Shown here: positions 31,962-40,692 of the stretch, piece after piece | How positions within the stretch are numbered: the first letter of the stretch is position 1 | Layout: each line of letters begins with the position of its first letter | Source of the DNA: Victivallis vadensis | GTDB lineage: Bacteria; Verrucomicrobiota; Lentisphaeria; Victivallales; Victivallaceae | Length of the DNA: 64,000 nt | Direction: 5' to 3' | Assembly (NCBI RefSeq): GCF_003096415.1 | Contig: NZ_QEKH01000006.1 | Location: 62,001-126,000 of the forward strand | The notes under the pieces: generated by a model | What the model saw: only the letters and a program-made list of their open reading frames with translations | Told to the model about the DNA's origin: nothing | The model's database searches: none | Made by a program: the position numbers and the translations under genes

Positions 31962-34682
31962 TTATTTTTCGTTGGCAATCGCGGCCTGTGCCGCGGCCAG
32001 ACGCGCGATCGGCACCCGGAACGGACTGCATGAAACGTAGTTCAGTCCCTCACGATGGCAGAATTCCACCGATTTCGCCTCGCCGCCCTGCTCGCCGCAG
32101 ATGCCGATCTTCAGCTTCGGCTTCACCGACCGGCCGCCCTTTACCGCGATGTCGATCAGCTTGCCGACGCCTTTCTGGTCGATCGTCTGGAACGGGTCCG
32201 CCGCCAGCAGTTTCTTGTCGAGGTAGTCCCCGAGGAAGCCGCCGATGTCGTCCCGGCTGAAGCCGAACGTCATCTGTGTCAAGTCGTTCGTGCCGAAGCT
32301 GAAGAAATCCGCTTCCGCCGCCATTTCGTCCGCCAGCAATGCCGCGCGCGGGATTTCGATCATCGTGCCGACCAGATAGTCGAGCTTTTCCAGCTTGAAC
32401 TTCTTCGCGACCTCCGCCGCGACCTTCGCCAGCAATCCTTTCTGGAATTTGATCTCCGCCACGTCGCAGGTCACCGGGATCATGATCTCCGGCTTGCACT
32501 TCACACCGTCGCGTTCCAGTTCCGCCGCCGCTTCGAGAATTGCGCGCATCTGCATTTCGGAGACCTCCGGATAGGTGATCCCGAGGCGCACGCCGCGATG
32601 GCCCATCATCGGGTTGGTCTCATGCAGCCCCTCCGCCCGCTTCGCGATGTCGGCGAGCCTGATGCCCAGCGCCCTGGCCAGCTCCTGCCGCGCCTCCTTC
32701 GCGCTCGGCACGAATTCGTGCAACGGCGGGTCGAGCAGCCGGAAAGTGACCGGCAGCCCCTCCATCGCGGTCAGCGTATTTTTGATATCCTTCTTCACGA
32801 AAGTGAAAAGCTCCTTCACCGCCTTGACCCGCTCCTCGACCGTAGTGCTCAGGATCATCTTGCGCAGCGCGAACAGCGGCTTTTCACTGTTTTTGCCGTA
32901 GAACATGTGCTCGGTGCGGAACAGGCCGATCCCCTCGGCCCCGAACCTGCGGGCGGTTTCGGCATCGGCGGGGTTGTCCGCATTCGCGCGCACCCCGAGC
33001 TTGCGGAACTTGTCCGCCAGCTTCATAAAGTGCTGCAACTTCGGATTCTCGCTCGAATCCATCATCGCGACCGCACCCGCGTACACATAGCCGCGCGTGC
33101 CGTTGATGCTGATCACATCACCCGCCTTGTAGACCTTGCCGCCGACCTTCATGGTGTGGGCGGCCTCGCTGATTTCCAACGCTCCCGCGCCGACGATGCA
33201 GCACTTGCCCCAGCCGCGGCAGACCAGCGCCGCATGGCTGGTCATGCCGCCGCGCGCGGTCAGAATGCCGGTCGCGGCGCGCATGCCCTCGACGTCCTCG
33301 GGATTGGTCTCCTCGCGGACCATGATCACGGATTCGCCCTTCTTCGCGGCGGCGACCGCCTCTTCGCTGTTGAAGACGATCCGCCCGACCGCGCCGCCCG
33401 GCCCCGCCGGAAGCCCCTTGGCGATCACTTCAAACTTCTTTTCGGCTTTCGGATCGAGGATCGGGTGGAGCAGTTCGTCGAGCTGCGCCGGAGAGACCCG
33501 CATCACCGCGGTCTTTTCGTCGATCATCTTCTCGCCGAGCATATCCATCGCCATATTCAGCGCTGCGGTGCCGGTGCGCTTGCCGACGCGGCACTGCAGC
33601 ATGAAGAGCTTGCCCTCCTGAATGGTGAATTCGATGTCGAGCATATCGTGGTAATGGGCTTCAAGCTTGCAGCGGATGTCGAAAAGCTGCCTGTACAGTT
33701 CCGGATACAGCTCCTCCATCGACTTGAGCGCCTTATTCTGCTCATTGCGGGTGTCGTTGTTCAGCGGATTCGGGGTGCGGGTTCCGGCGACCACGTCCTC
33801 GCCCTGCGCATTGACCAGCCATTCGCCGTAGAACTTGTTGTCGCCGGTCGCCGGGTCGCGGGTGAACGCCACGCCGGTCGCGGAAGTGTCGCCCATATTG
33901 CCGAAAACCATGCTCTGCACGTTCACCGCGGTGCCCCACTCATCCGGAATGCCTTCGATCCGGCGGTAGGAGACCGCCTTTTTGCCGTTCCAGCTTTTCA
34001 GCACCGCGCCGACGCCGCCCCAGAGCTGGGCCATCGCATCGTCCGGGAACTCCTTTTTCAGCGTCTTTCTGATCTGGATTTTGAATTGATCGCACAGCAG
34101 CTTCAGGTCATCCACGGTCAGGTCGGTGTCGGAGGCGTAGCCGCGCTTTTCCTTCAGCTCCTCCATCATGCCGTCAAGCTGGCGGCGGATCGCCTTGCCT
34201 TCAGCCGGTTCGATCCCCTCGGCCTTCTCCATCACCACGTCGGAATACATCATGATCAGCCGCCGGTAGGCGTCGTACACGAACCGCTCGTTGCCGGTTT
34301 TCGCGATCAGCCCCGGAATCGTTTTCGTCGAAAGGCCGACGTTCAGCACCGTCTCCATCATGCCCGGCATCGAACTGCGCGCACCGGAGCGGCAGGAGAC
34401 CAGCAGCGGGTTCTTCGCATCGCCGAACTTCATTCCCATCGCCTTTTCCACTTTGGCGAGCGCAGTTTTCACCTGCTTTTCCACTCCGGCGGGCAGTTCG
34501 CTGCCGTTCCTGAAATAATCGACGCAGCACTCGGTGGTGATCGTGAAGCCGGGCGGCACCGGCAGCCCCAGCGAAGCCATTTCCGCCAGATTCGCGCCTT
34601 TGCCGCCGAGCAGTTCCTTCATCGAGCCGTCGCCCTCCGACTTTCCCGCGCCGAAGGAATACACATACTTCTTTTCCGCCAT
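31962..34682 (-). CDS. ppdK: Pyruvate, phosphate dikinase
   Basis: 906 residues, typical length. It interconverts pyruvate, ATP and phosphate with PEP, AMP and pyrophosphate, supporting PPi-linked glycolysis or gluconeogenesis in anaerobes. The N-terminal ATP-grasp domain starts with GGKGANLAEMASLGLPVPPGF. The swivelling phosphohistidine domain has GGMTSHAALVCRG (catalytic His about residue 482). The C-terminal PEP-binding barrel ends with GICGEQGG (catalytic Cys about 863). No deletion is seen. A regulatory PDRP gene is not present nearby. Monocistronic: a lipoprotein gene ends 55 bp upstream. Confidence 0.97.
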   Translation of the reverse strand: MAEKKYVYSFGAGKSEGDGSMKELLGGKGANLAEMASLGLPVPPGFTITTECCVDYFRNGSELPAGVEKQVKTALAKVEKAMGMKFGDAKNPLLVSCRSGARSSMPGMMETVLNVGLSTKTIPGLIAKTGNERFVYDAYRRLIMMYSDVVMEKAEGIEPAEGKAIRRQLDGMMEELKEKRGYASDTDLTVDDLKLLCDQFKIQIRKTLKKEFPDDAMAQLWGGVGAVLKSWNGKKAVSYRRIEGIPDEWGTAVNVQSMVFGNMGDTSATGVAFTRDPATGDNKFYGEWLVNAQGEDVVAGTRTPNPLNNDTRNEQNKALKSMEELYPELYRQLFDIRCKLEAHYHDMLDIEFTIQEGKLFMLQCRVGKRTGTAALNMAMDMLGEKMIDEKTAVMRVSPAQLDELLHPILDPKAEKKFEVIAKGLPAGPGGAVGRIVFNSEEAVAAAKKGESVIMVREETNPEDVEGMRAATGILTARGGMTSHAALVCRGWGKCCIVGAGALEISEAAHTMKVGGKVYKAGDVISINGTRGYVYAGAVAMMDSSENPKLQHFMKLADKFRKLGVRANADNPADAETARRFGAEGIGLFRTEHMFYGKNSEKPLFALRKMILSTTVEERVKAVKELFTFVKKDIKNTLTAMEGLPVTFRLLDPPLHEFVPSAKEARQELARALGIRLADIAKRAEGLHETNPMMGHRGVRLGITYPEVSEMQMRAILEAAAELERDGVKCKPEIMIPVTCDVAEIKFQKGLLAKVAAEVAKKFKLEKLDYLVGTMIEIPRAALLADEMAAEADFFSFGTNDLTQMTFGFSRDDIGGFLGDYLDKKLLAADPFQTIDQKGVGKLIDIAVKGGRSVKPKLKIGICGEQGGEAKSVEFCHREGLNYVSCSPFRVPIARLAAAQAAIANEK

Positions 34683-34737
34683 GACGTCCTCTCCCTGTAA
34701 ATTAGTGATTTTTAAGGTTCTTCCAGCAATCCGAACT

Positions 34738-35151
34738 CTATTTGAATTTTTTCAGCACGCGCAGAATCTCCCGTTTCTGCGGATTCTTGTCCAGCCCGAA
34801 CACCATGAACGACCCCTGCACCGCCACCGGATACGGGATTCCATTGATATAGGTGCGCGTATCGCGGGCGATCCGGTTCAGCCGCTTGCGCTGCACCGCC
34901 GAGGTCTGGTCATACTTATACACACCGATCTCCGAACCGGCGACCTTGATCGCGCAGCCGCTGGTCGCCCGGAACGGTTCCGGCGGCATATCGCGCACGC
35001 TCTCAACCTTGATCCCCTCGCGCTGCAGGTAGTCGGCGAAATCCGTCGGCTTGAACGCATTGTTGGCCGCGCCGCCCCAGCCGGCGCATCCGGCGGCCAG
35101 CAGCAGGACCGCAACCAGCGGCAAAAACATTCGGAACATGATTTTTCGCAT
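34738..35151 (-). CDS. Small predicted lipoprotein, unknown function
   Basis: 137 residues from ATG 35151 (GGGAGA upstream). Signal peptide with lipobox LAAGC (Cys22). The mature part contains CAIKVAGSEIGVYKYD and a C-terminal RVLKKFK. No family is recognised. A promoter (35199-35227) and a large inverted repeat (35229-35284) lie directly upstream, so it is probably transcribed on its own and possibly runs on into ppdK. Confidence 0.82.
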   Translation of the reverse strand: MRKIMFRMFLPLVAVLLLAAGCAGWGGAANNAFKPTDFADYLQREGIKVESVRDMPPEPFRATSGCAIKVAGSEIGVYKYDQTSAVQRKRLNRIARDTRTYINGIPYPVAVQGSFMVFGLDKNPQKREILRVLKKFK

Positions 35152-35198
35152 CGGTTCATTCTCCCGTACTTGATGGATGGATAATTTCCTCAACCCAT

Positions 35199-35227
35199 AA
35201 TCTAGTATGCCGCAGGAGTAATTACAA
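35199..35227 (-). promoter_or_regulatory. Sigma-70 promoter for the lipoprotein
   Basis: Minus strand TTGTAA (35222-35227), 17 bp spacer, TAGATT (35199-35204), about 48 bp before the start codon. The inverted repeat at 35229-35284 abuts the -35 element. Confidence 0.55.
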
Positions 35228-35228
35228 G

Positions 35229-35284
35229 TTTTTACGGCAGGATTTTGCCGCATCATTCCGAAGCGGCTCATCCTGCCGTAAAAA
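35229..35284. repeat. Perfect 15 bp inverted repeat with T-first polarity
   Basis: TTTTTACGGCAGGAT (35229-35243) and ATCCTGCCGTAAAAA (35270-35284) are perfect complements separated by 26 bp that contain a second stem GCCGC/GCGGC. The arms begin with T5 and end with A5 on both strands, the opposite of an intrinsic terminator. It may be an operator, an upstream promoter element or a small mobile repeat. Confidence 0.8.
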
Positions 35285-35308
35285 CAGCGAAAGAGCAAAG
35301 CACATCAC

Positions 35309-36886
35309 TCAAGGAAGCGGACGATCCGGAGCAGGCGGAGCGCTCCGCCCATCCGGCCGCAACGTCCGCAGGGTAAGGCCGTCAAGATTTTTCCGGTTCG
35401 GCCAGAACCGCGAAAGCAACGGAGGCAATGCCAACCCCAACAGCACCCCGGGAACTCCGAGATACCAGAATCCCCAGCGCATCTCCTCCGGAACGGCATA
35501 GTACATCAGGTACGGCACCACCAGATTAACGATTCCGCCGATGACCATGGTCCAGAGAATTGCCCGCGCGGAAACCCGTTGCGACAGCACCCCGTATAAA
35601 AAGGCCACGAAAAGAATCGGCCACAGGTTGCTCCACACCCCGATCACCTCCAGCAGCGTCGTGCGGACTCCCTGACCGACCACGATCATCATCAGCGCCG
35701 TCAGGATTGCACCCCCCCCGCCGAAAACCGTCAGCACCCGGCAGTAAAGCATCTCGCACGGCGTGCCGGCCAATTCCGGCTTCGCGGTCAGCACCAGGTC
35801 CTTGAAGCAGACCGTCACCAGGCTGTTGACCGCCCCGGCCACCGTACTCATCAGCGCCGCCAGCAGTGCGACGATGATGACGCCCGGCAGCGGCGCCGGC
35901 AGTTCGTCCGTGATGAAAAAGCCGAGCACCTTATCCCCCGGCAATCCCGCCGGCAGCTCGCCGCCGCCTCCATTGTAGTAGAAGAACAGAAACAATCCTA
36001 TGCCATAGAGCATCACCACCACCGGAATACTCAGCAGATAGTTGGCATAGGTCGAGCGCACCGCCTGATGATAGCTCCTGCTGGTCAGCAGCCGCTGGAT
36101 CACCAGCTGGTCGCAGCACATCGTCTGCAGGGGAATCTGCACCACCACCAGAATCAGCAGCCAGAAATTCCAGCGGTCGTGCAGATTGAGCCGGTAGAAA
36201 TCCGATTGGGCGAATGTGCCGAACAAACGGTTGTGTTCTCCGGCAAACGACAACACCCCGCCGACGTCGAACCCGGTCACCTGAAACAGACGGAACAGGA
36301 TCGCCGCGATTCCAAGGAAAATGATCGCCGACTGGACCACATCCGCCAGGATCACCGCCCGAATTCCGCCCCAGAACGTATAAGCCAGCGTGATCAGCCC
36401 GATGACCACGATCGTCGCTTCGGGACGCCAGCCGGCCAGCGATTCGAAGATTACCGCCGCCGCATAGAATACGCCGCCGGTATAGAACAACCGGATCATG
36501 ATAAAGATCACCGCAGCAATCCGGCGGCAGTTACGATCATATCGTTTTTCCAGATACTCGTATGCCGAAAAGGTAGGTGCGGCAAAGAAAAAACGCAGAA
36601 ACAGCCAGATCCCCAGCGGCACGAAAAGAATCTGTCCCAACGCCACCGCCATCATCGTCAATCCGAAATTGTAGGCCTCTCCCGGAATCGATACGAAACT
36701 GATCGTGCTGAAAAGCGTCGCGAACACCGCCAATGCCACGACAAACCAGTTCATTGAACGTTTTGCCATCAGATATTCATCGGCATCCTGCCGGTGCCGG
36801 AGCCGACTGACGACTCCCAACCCCGTCACACCCAACAAATACAGCAGAATGACGGCCCAGTCGCCGCCGGACAATACACTGGACAT
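35309..36886 (-). CDS. Sodium:solute symporter (SSS family)
   Basis: 525 residues with about 13 membrane segments. Family signs: early DEYLMAKRSMNWFVVALAVF, GIPGEAY-like SIPGEAYNFG, and LAYTFWGGIRAVILADVVQ in the middle with the sodium-site region. It imports a sugar, carboxylate or similar solute with Na+. It is the last gene of cassette D, 3 bp after the TIM-barrel glycosidase-like gene, so it probably takes up the product of that enzyme. The C-terminal ~30 residues are polar and proline-rich. The transported solute is unknown. Confidence 0.94.
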   Translation of the reverse strand: MSSVLSGGDWAVILLYLLGVTGLGVVSRLRHRQDADEYLMAKRSMNWFVVALAVFATLFSTISFVSIPGEAYNFGLTMMAVALGQILFVPLGIWLFLRFFFAAPTFSAYEYLEKRYDRNCRRIAAVIFIMIRLFYTGGVFYAAAVIFESLAGWRPEATIVVIGLITLAYTFWGGIRAVILADVVQSAIIFLGIAAILFRLFQVTGFDVGGVLSFAGEHNRLFGTFAQSDFYRLNLHDRWNFWLLILVVVQIPLQTMCCDQLVIQRLLTSRSYHQAVRSTYANYLLSIPVVVMLYGIGLFLFFYYNGGGGELPAGLPGDKVLGFFITDELPAPLPGVIIVALLAALMSTVAGAVNSLVTVCFKDLVLTAKPELAGTPCEMLYCRVLTVFGGGGAILTALMMIVVGQGVRTTLLEVIGVWSNLWPILFVAFLYGVLSQRVSARAILWTMVIGGIVNLVVPYLMYYAVPEEMRWGFWYLGVPGVLLGLALPPLLSRFWPNRKNLDGLTLRTLRPDGRSAPPAPDRPLP

Positions 36887-36889
36887 GAT

Positions 36890-38449
36890 TCACTCCCCCC
36901 CCGTCCGGAAAAATTCGGAAACCGGCCGGAAAAGCCCGGCCTCGTCCTCCTCGAAATTCATCGCTTCATGATAGAGTACGCCGCCGCCGGGATTCAGGAA
37001 GGCAAACGTCCCGGCCTGGCGCAACAGTTCCCGCGCCGTAAATGACCGGCACATTCCGTAATGGTACACCTGCGCCCAGAAGAACAGCTTCTGTCCCGGC
37101 TTTGCGACCAGACTGAACCGATTGTATTCGCGCGACGCGAAATAGTCACTGACCATGTACTGACCACTCACAATGCCGTCCAGCCGCCCGGCCCGCAAAT
37201 TTTCTTCCCACGGGAACGGTGTTTTCCCGTAATTGCCGAGGATGGTGCCGTTGCTGAGCGTGGCCGCGGCGACGCCGAGGACCAGCTTCTGTCCGGCACC
37301 GTGAATCAGCGCCGAAGCCTCCCGCAGCAGCCGGTCATATCCTTGAGTTTTGATCTGCCGCCACTTGCCGACATCGAATTCTTCCGTTCGGATATCTTTT
37401 CCGTAAAGACGGCGGTACTCGGCAACCACGGCGGGATTAAAACCGTAATCATCCCCCGAATCACTTCCAAACTGATGGCTGTGGCTGCGCGTGCATAGAT
37501 AAAACCCGTCCGCCCCGTACCCGATCAGTTCGCGGATCATCGCCAGCCGGTACTGCAGCGCCTCCGGCTCATTGTAGCACATCGTACCGGGCAGAACCCG
37601 GCCGCGGCGGTCCATCAACATGGTGTGCCGGTTGGCGCGCTGGAATTCGGACATGCAGAAATCCGGAATTGACGGGTGCAGAATCGCCTCATCCGACAGC
37701 GTCATCCAGATCATGATCCGGATGCCGTTTCTCCGCGCTTCGCGCACGGCGACGGCGAGCGGATCGATCTCGCCGAGCACGGCCGCGACCTTCCGCCTGC
37801 CCTCATCCAGCTGCTCCACCGGGACCGGTCCCGGAAAAACCGTCGCCGCTCCCCGGCTATGGTAAGCCACCTGGCCGTGCACGGAGATCCGCCAGAACAC
37901 CCCCGTCACGCCCCGCTCCCGGCAGAGCCGGAAAAAGTGTGCGATCTCCTTTTCGGCATACGACGGGCTTCCCAGCTTCTCCGAATAATAGACCTCGTCG
38001 AAGTAATCCATATTCAGCCAGAACTCCATCGAAGCACCGTTCCTGATCTCCCCGCGTTCCACCTTTTCCAGCCGCACCCCGGAAAACTCCGCCTGCCCCG
38101 TGGAGGACTCCAGGCGGATTTCGAGCTTCCGTCCGCCGGCGGGAGTACAGATCTTCGCGACCAGCCGCCGCGGCGCTTCCGATTCCGGAATGCCGAAATA
38201 CTGAAACAGCCACCGGCCTTCGGCGGAACGCAGGATTCCGCTCATTTCACTCCCGCCGGCCGCAGTGTTCTGCTCCGCTTCGAGCCGGTAGAACGCCTCC
38301 GGTTCAACTTCCACCACGCATGAGAACGGCTTTCCCGGCTCCGCACTTACCGTTCCGGCGGCGCTTTCCGGCAGCTTCAACTCCGCCGCCCCGCACCAGA
38401 ACGCCGCCGCCGCCGCGGTGCCGAATATGAAACGCCTCAATTGTTCCAT
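36890..38449 (-). CDS. Secreted TIM-barrel glycosidase-like protein (GHL10-like)
   Basis: 519 residues, N-terminal signal ([18 protein letters not shown]). A beta domain (~25-130) is followed by a barrel-like region with [28 protein letters not shown] and [18 protein letters not shown], resembling uncharacterised GHL10/glycosidase-like proteins. No strict catalytic pair can be assigned; Glu in the TLSDE segment and the acidic GDDYGF region are candidates. Its ATG lies inside the 3' end of the pseudopilin gene (13 bp overlap) and it is coupled to the symporter. Role: likely breakdown or recognition of the cassette D glycan. Confidence 0.78.
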   Translation of the reverse strand: MEQLRRFIFGTAAAAAFWCGAAELKLPESAAGTVSAEPGKPFSCVVEVEPEAFYRLEAEQNTAAGGSEMSGILRSAEGRWLFQYFGIPESEAPRRLVAKICTPAGGRKLEIRLESSTGQAEFSGVRLEKVERGEIRNGASMEFWLNMDYFDEVYYSEKLGSPSYAEKEIAHFFRLCRERGVTGVFWRISVHGQVAYHSRGAATVFPGPVPVEQLDEGRRKVAAVLGEIDPLAVAVREARRNGIRIMIWMTLSDEAILHPSIPDFCMSEFQRANRHTMLMDRRGRVLPGTMCYNEPEALQYRLAMIRELIGYGADGFYLCTRSHSHQFGSDSGDDYGFNPAVVAEYRRLYGKDIRTEEFDVGKWRQIKTQGYDRLLREASALIHGAGQKLVLGVAAATLSNGTILGNYGKTPFPWEENLRAGRLDGIVSGQYMVSDYFASREYNRFSLVAKPGQKLFFWAQVYHYGMCRSFTARELLRQAGTFAFLNPGGGVLYHEAMNFEEDEAGLFRPVSEFFRTGGE

Positions 38450-39228
38450 TGCACCACCTCGCCGAAACCGACTTCATTATAGATCGTGTAACCGGCCGGA
38501 TAAATCTGGTACAGTTCACTCTCGACCGTTTTGCCGACCCACTGCTCCTTTTGAAGCGCTGCGGCATGACCGTCAGTGAAAACCGAATTGATGCGCCCCT
38601 GATGGCGGGCGTGCGCATGTTGCGTACCGCTGTTCCCCAGCCCGAACATGCTGCTCTGACGCAGAGTTGCGGCGTTATAGCTGTCTGCTAGGTAAAAAGT
38701 GGAGGAGGACTTCTTCAGCCGCCGCAGATTCAGACAGCGGGAGTTTCCGGAAATTCCGATACCCTTTTCCGACACGAAGGCGCTGTTGGTCTGCAAATAG
38801 CAGTTCACATCACCGATCGCGCCGTAACAATCGCTGATTGCGGTGTCCGTTTTCGGATTTGAGCCTGCGGCAGCCGGACAGACCGTCCCCCCGCTGCCCT
38901 CCGGCAGATATCCGGTATAAATCATATGATCCGCCCATGAATAGTGGCTCCATGAAGGAGGTGTACGCAGAATCATCAACGGCAGATACTCCTTTTGCTC
39001 GTCGGCATACAACATGGCCGCTTCCCCGCAGCTTTTCAGATTGGAAAGGCATCTGGCGGCCTGCCCCTTTGCCCTCGCCTTATTCAATGCCGGCAGCAGC
39101 AAAGAAGCAAGAATCGCGATGATCGCTATCACAACTAACAATTCGATCAATGTGAAATTAAGATGCCGAAAGCCCGATATGCCGGGCGTATTCCGCCTCA
39201 TTTGCCTGTTCCTTGTTTTGTCGCGCAT
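38437..39228 (-). CDS. Pseudopilin-like protein with H-X9-DG motif (cassette D)
   Basis: 263 residues from ATG 39228 (GGAGG upstream). A 24-residue basic leader ends in Asn, then [19 protein letters not shown] and [13 protein letters not shown]. Near the C-terminus [14 protein letters not shown] is a full H-X9-DG motif. The middle contains [19 protein letters not shown], shared in style with the other four pseudopilins. It overlaps the next gene by 13 bp and follows the regulator by 90 bp; that gap holds a CCGGC/GCCGG hairpin which may tune read-through. Confidence 0.91.
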   Translation of the reverse strand: MRDKTRNRQMRRNTPGISGFRHLNFTLIELLVVIAIIAILASLLLPALNKARAKGQAARCLSNLKSCGEAAMLYADEQKEYLPLMILRTPPSWSHYSWADHMIYTGYLPEGSGGTVCPAAAGSNPKTDTAISDCYGAIGDVNCYLQTNSAFVSEKGIGISGNSRCLNLRRLKKSSSTFYLADSYNAATLRQSSMFGLGNSGTQHAHARHQGRINSVFTDGHAAALQKEQWVGKTVESELYQIYPAGYTIYNEVGFGEVVQWNN

Positions 39229-39318
39229 TTTTTCCTCCACAGTAAACCGGTTATGTCTCTTTTGCAAGCCATCGCATCTGCTTATCCGGCTCCGTGCCGG
39301 TGCAAAACTACCTCGCCG

Positions 39319-40383
39319 TCACGATTCAGAAACCACGGATTCCGGCAGCAGGGAACCGCGTTCAATAATCGGACCATACGGCGAAACAATGCACGGGACT
39401 TCCGCCCGCGGGTCACTGATCAGTCGCTGAAGCAGTTTGACGCAGTTTTCCGCCGCCAGCCCGATATCCAAATCAATGATCGAATATCCCGGCGAACCGG
39501 GAATCAACAGCGCATTCGATCCATTCACCAGAATCGAAATGTCCCGCCCCATCTGCACTCCCTTCTCGTGCAACACTCCAGAAATCGTATCCAGCGACCA
39601 GCAATTCATGGCGAAAACGGCTTCCGGACGGTACGAGCTGTCAATCAGGTCTGCGAACTGATCACGCACCGAGCCGACCGGAGGGACCGCGATTGTCAAC
39701 TCCATGCCGTGTGCCTTTGCTGCAAGCGCCATCTCTTTTTCAAAAAGGTTCCGGACAGCCAATGCGTCTTCGCCTTCCCCGACCATTGCAATCCGGCGAA
39801 CGCCGCTCCGGGCGAACCTTCCGACGATTCTCCCGGCAGCCTCCGCGAAATCGAACGAAAGCCGCGGAAGCCCCGAACAGGCCGGATACATCCCGACCGC
39901 CGGAATTCCGGTGCAGATCAACTGACGCACCCGCTGTTCGCCGATCCGGTCGAGCACGATCACGCCGGAGGCATCCGCCTCCGCCAGCACCTTGAAATCC
40001 CTGCCGACCAGCAGCGAAAGGTATCCGGCCTTTTCAATGGTCCGATGCAGCGCCGTAATCATCCGCCCCAGTTTTAGGTCATTGTCGAAATCGCCGTCGT
40101 CCACCACAATGCCGATGATACAGCGTCTGATCATCTTCAGCCGCTGCGGCTGCTCCGGCAATGCTTTGACAAATGTACCGCGCCCGCGCTGGCGCACGAT
40201 ATATCCCTGCCGCTCAAGCCGGGCAAAGGCTTTCCGCGCCGTCAGGATCGTCACCTCGAACTGCCGGGCGATATCATGTTCGGAAAAGAAACGCCCGTTC
40301 AACGCAAAACGCCCGCACGACAACTCCTGAAGCATGTAGCTTTCGATCGCCTGGTATTTGAGGACCCGTTCCATGGTTTCCAT
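39319..40383 (-). CDS. GntR-family regulator with LacI-type sensor domain (cassette D)
   Basis: 354 residues. The N-terminal winged helix is SEHDIARQFEVTILTARKAF with the wing GRGTFVK. The rest is a periplasmic-binding-protein-like domain (CIIGIVVDDGDFDN, ASGVIVLDRIGE). Transcribed leftward from a near-consensus promoter at 40413-40441. It heads cassette D and is divergent from the polysaccharide deacetylase at 40693, so it may control both sides. The Shine-Dalgarno is poor; ATG 40374 is an alternative. Confidence 0.91.
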   Translation of the reverse strand: METMERVLKYQAIESYMLQELSCGRFALNGRFFSEHDIARQFEVTILTARKAFARLERQGYIVRQRGRGTFVKALPEQPQRLKMIRRCIIGIVVDDGDFDNDLKLGRMITALHRTIEKAGYLSLLVGRDFKVLAEADASGVIVLDRIGEQRVRQLICTGIPAVGMYPACSGLPRLSFDFAEAAGRIVGRFARSGVRRIAMVGEGEDALAVRNLFEKEMALAAKAHGMELTIAVPPVGSVRDQFADLIDSSYRPEAVFAMNCWSLDTISGVLHEKGVQMGRDISILVNGSNALLIPGSPGYSIIDLDIGLAAENCVKLLQRLISDPRAEVPCIVSPYGPIIERGSLLPESVVSES

Positions 40384-40412
40384 TTTACTTAAAGTTCTAT
40401 ATCTTTATATAT

Positions 40413-40441
40413 ATTATGACATATTTTTCTGTATTTGTCAA
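40413..40441 (-). promoter_or_regulatory. Near-consensus promoter for cassette D; gene-free gap 40384-40692
   Basis: Minus strand TTGACA (40436-40441), 17 bp, CATAAT (40413-40418). The 309 bp gap has an AT-rich left half with this promoter. The right half holds GGATAAAACTATAGTAAAC (about 40512-40530), perhaps a rightward -10, and no second gene. Confidence 0.72.
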
Positions 40442-40692
40442 GAATGAACCGTCTTTTTTTCTGAATATATTTCCACATTTCCCGCCGGAGTCCTCATTTC
40501 GGATTCCGACAGGATAAAACTATAGTAAACTATCTGTTTATGACTCCTGATACCTACAGGCCGCACCCCTGCACCCTTCCGGCCATTCCCGAATTCCGCA
40601 GAATTCATCCGATTTCCGTCTTTTCATACTTGAAAAAAAGCCGAATGCCGTACATTGTTGATCACGCAGAAAAAAACAGAGAAAGGATTGGG

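Noticed and set aside
32055-34700. Plus-strand 881-codon open frame
   Set aside because: Antisense shadow of ppdK.
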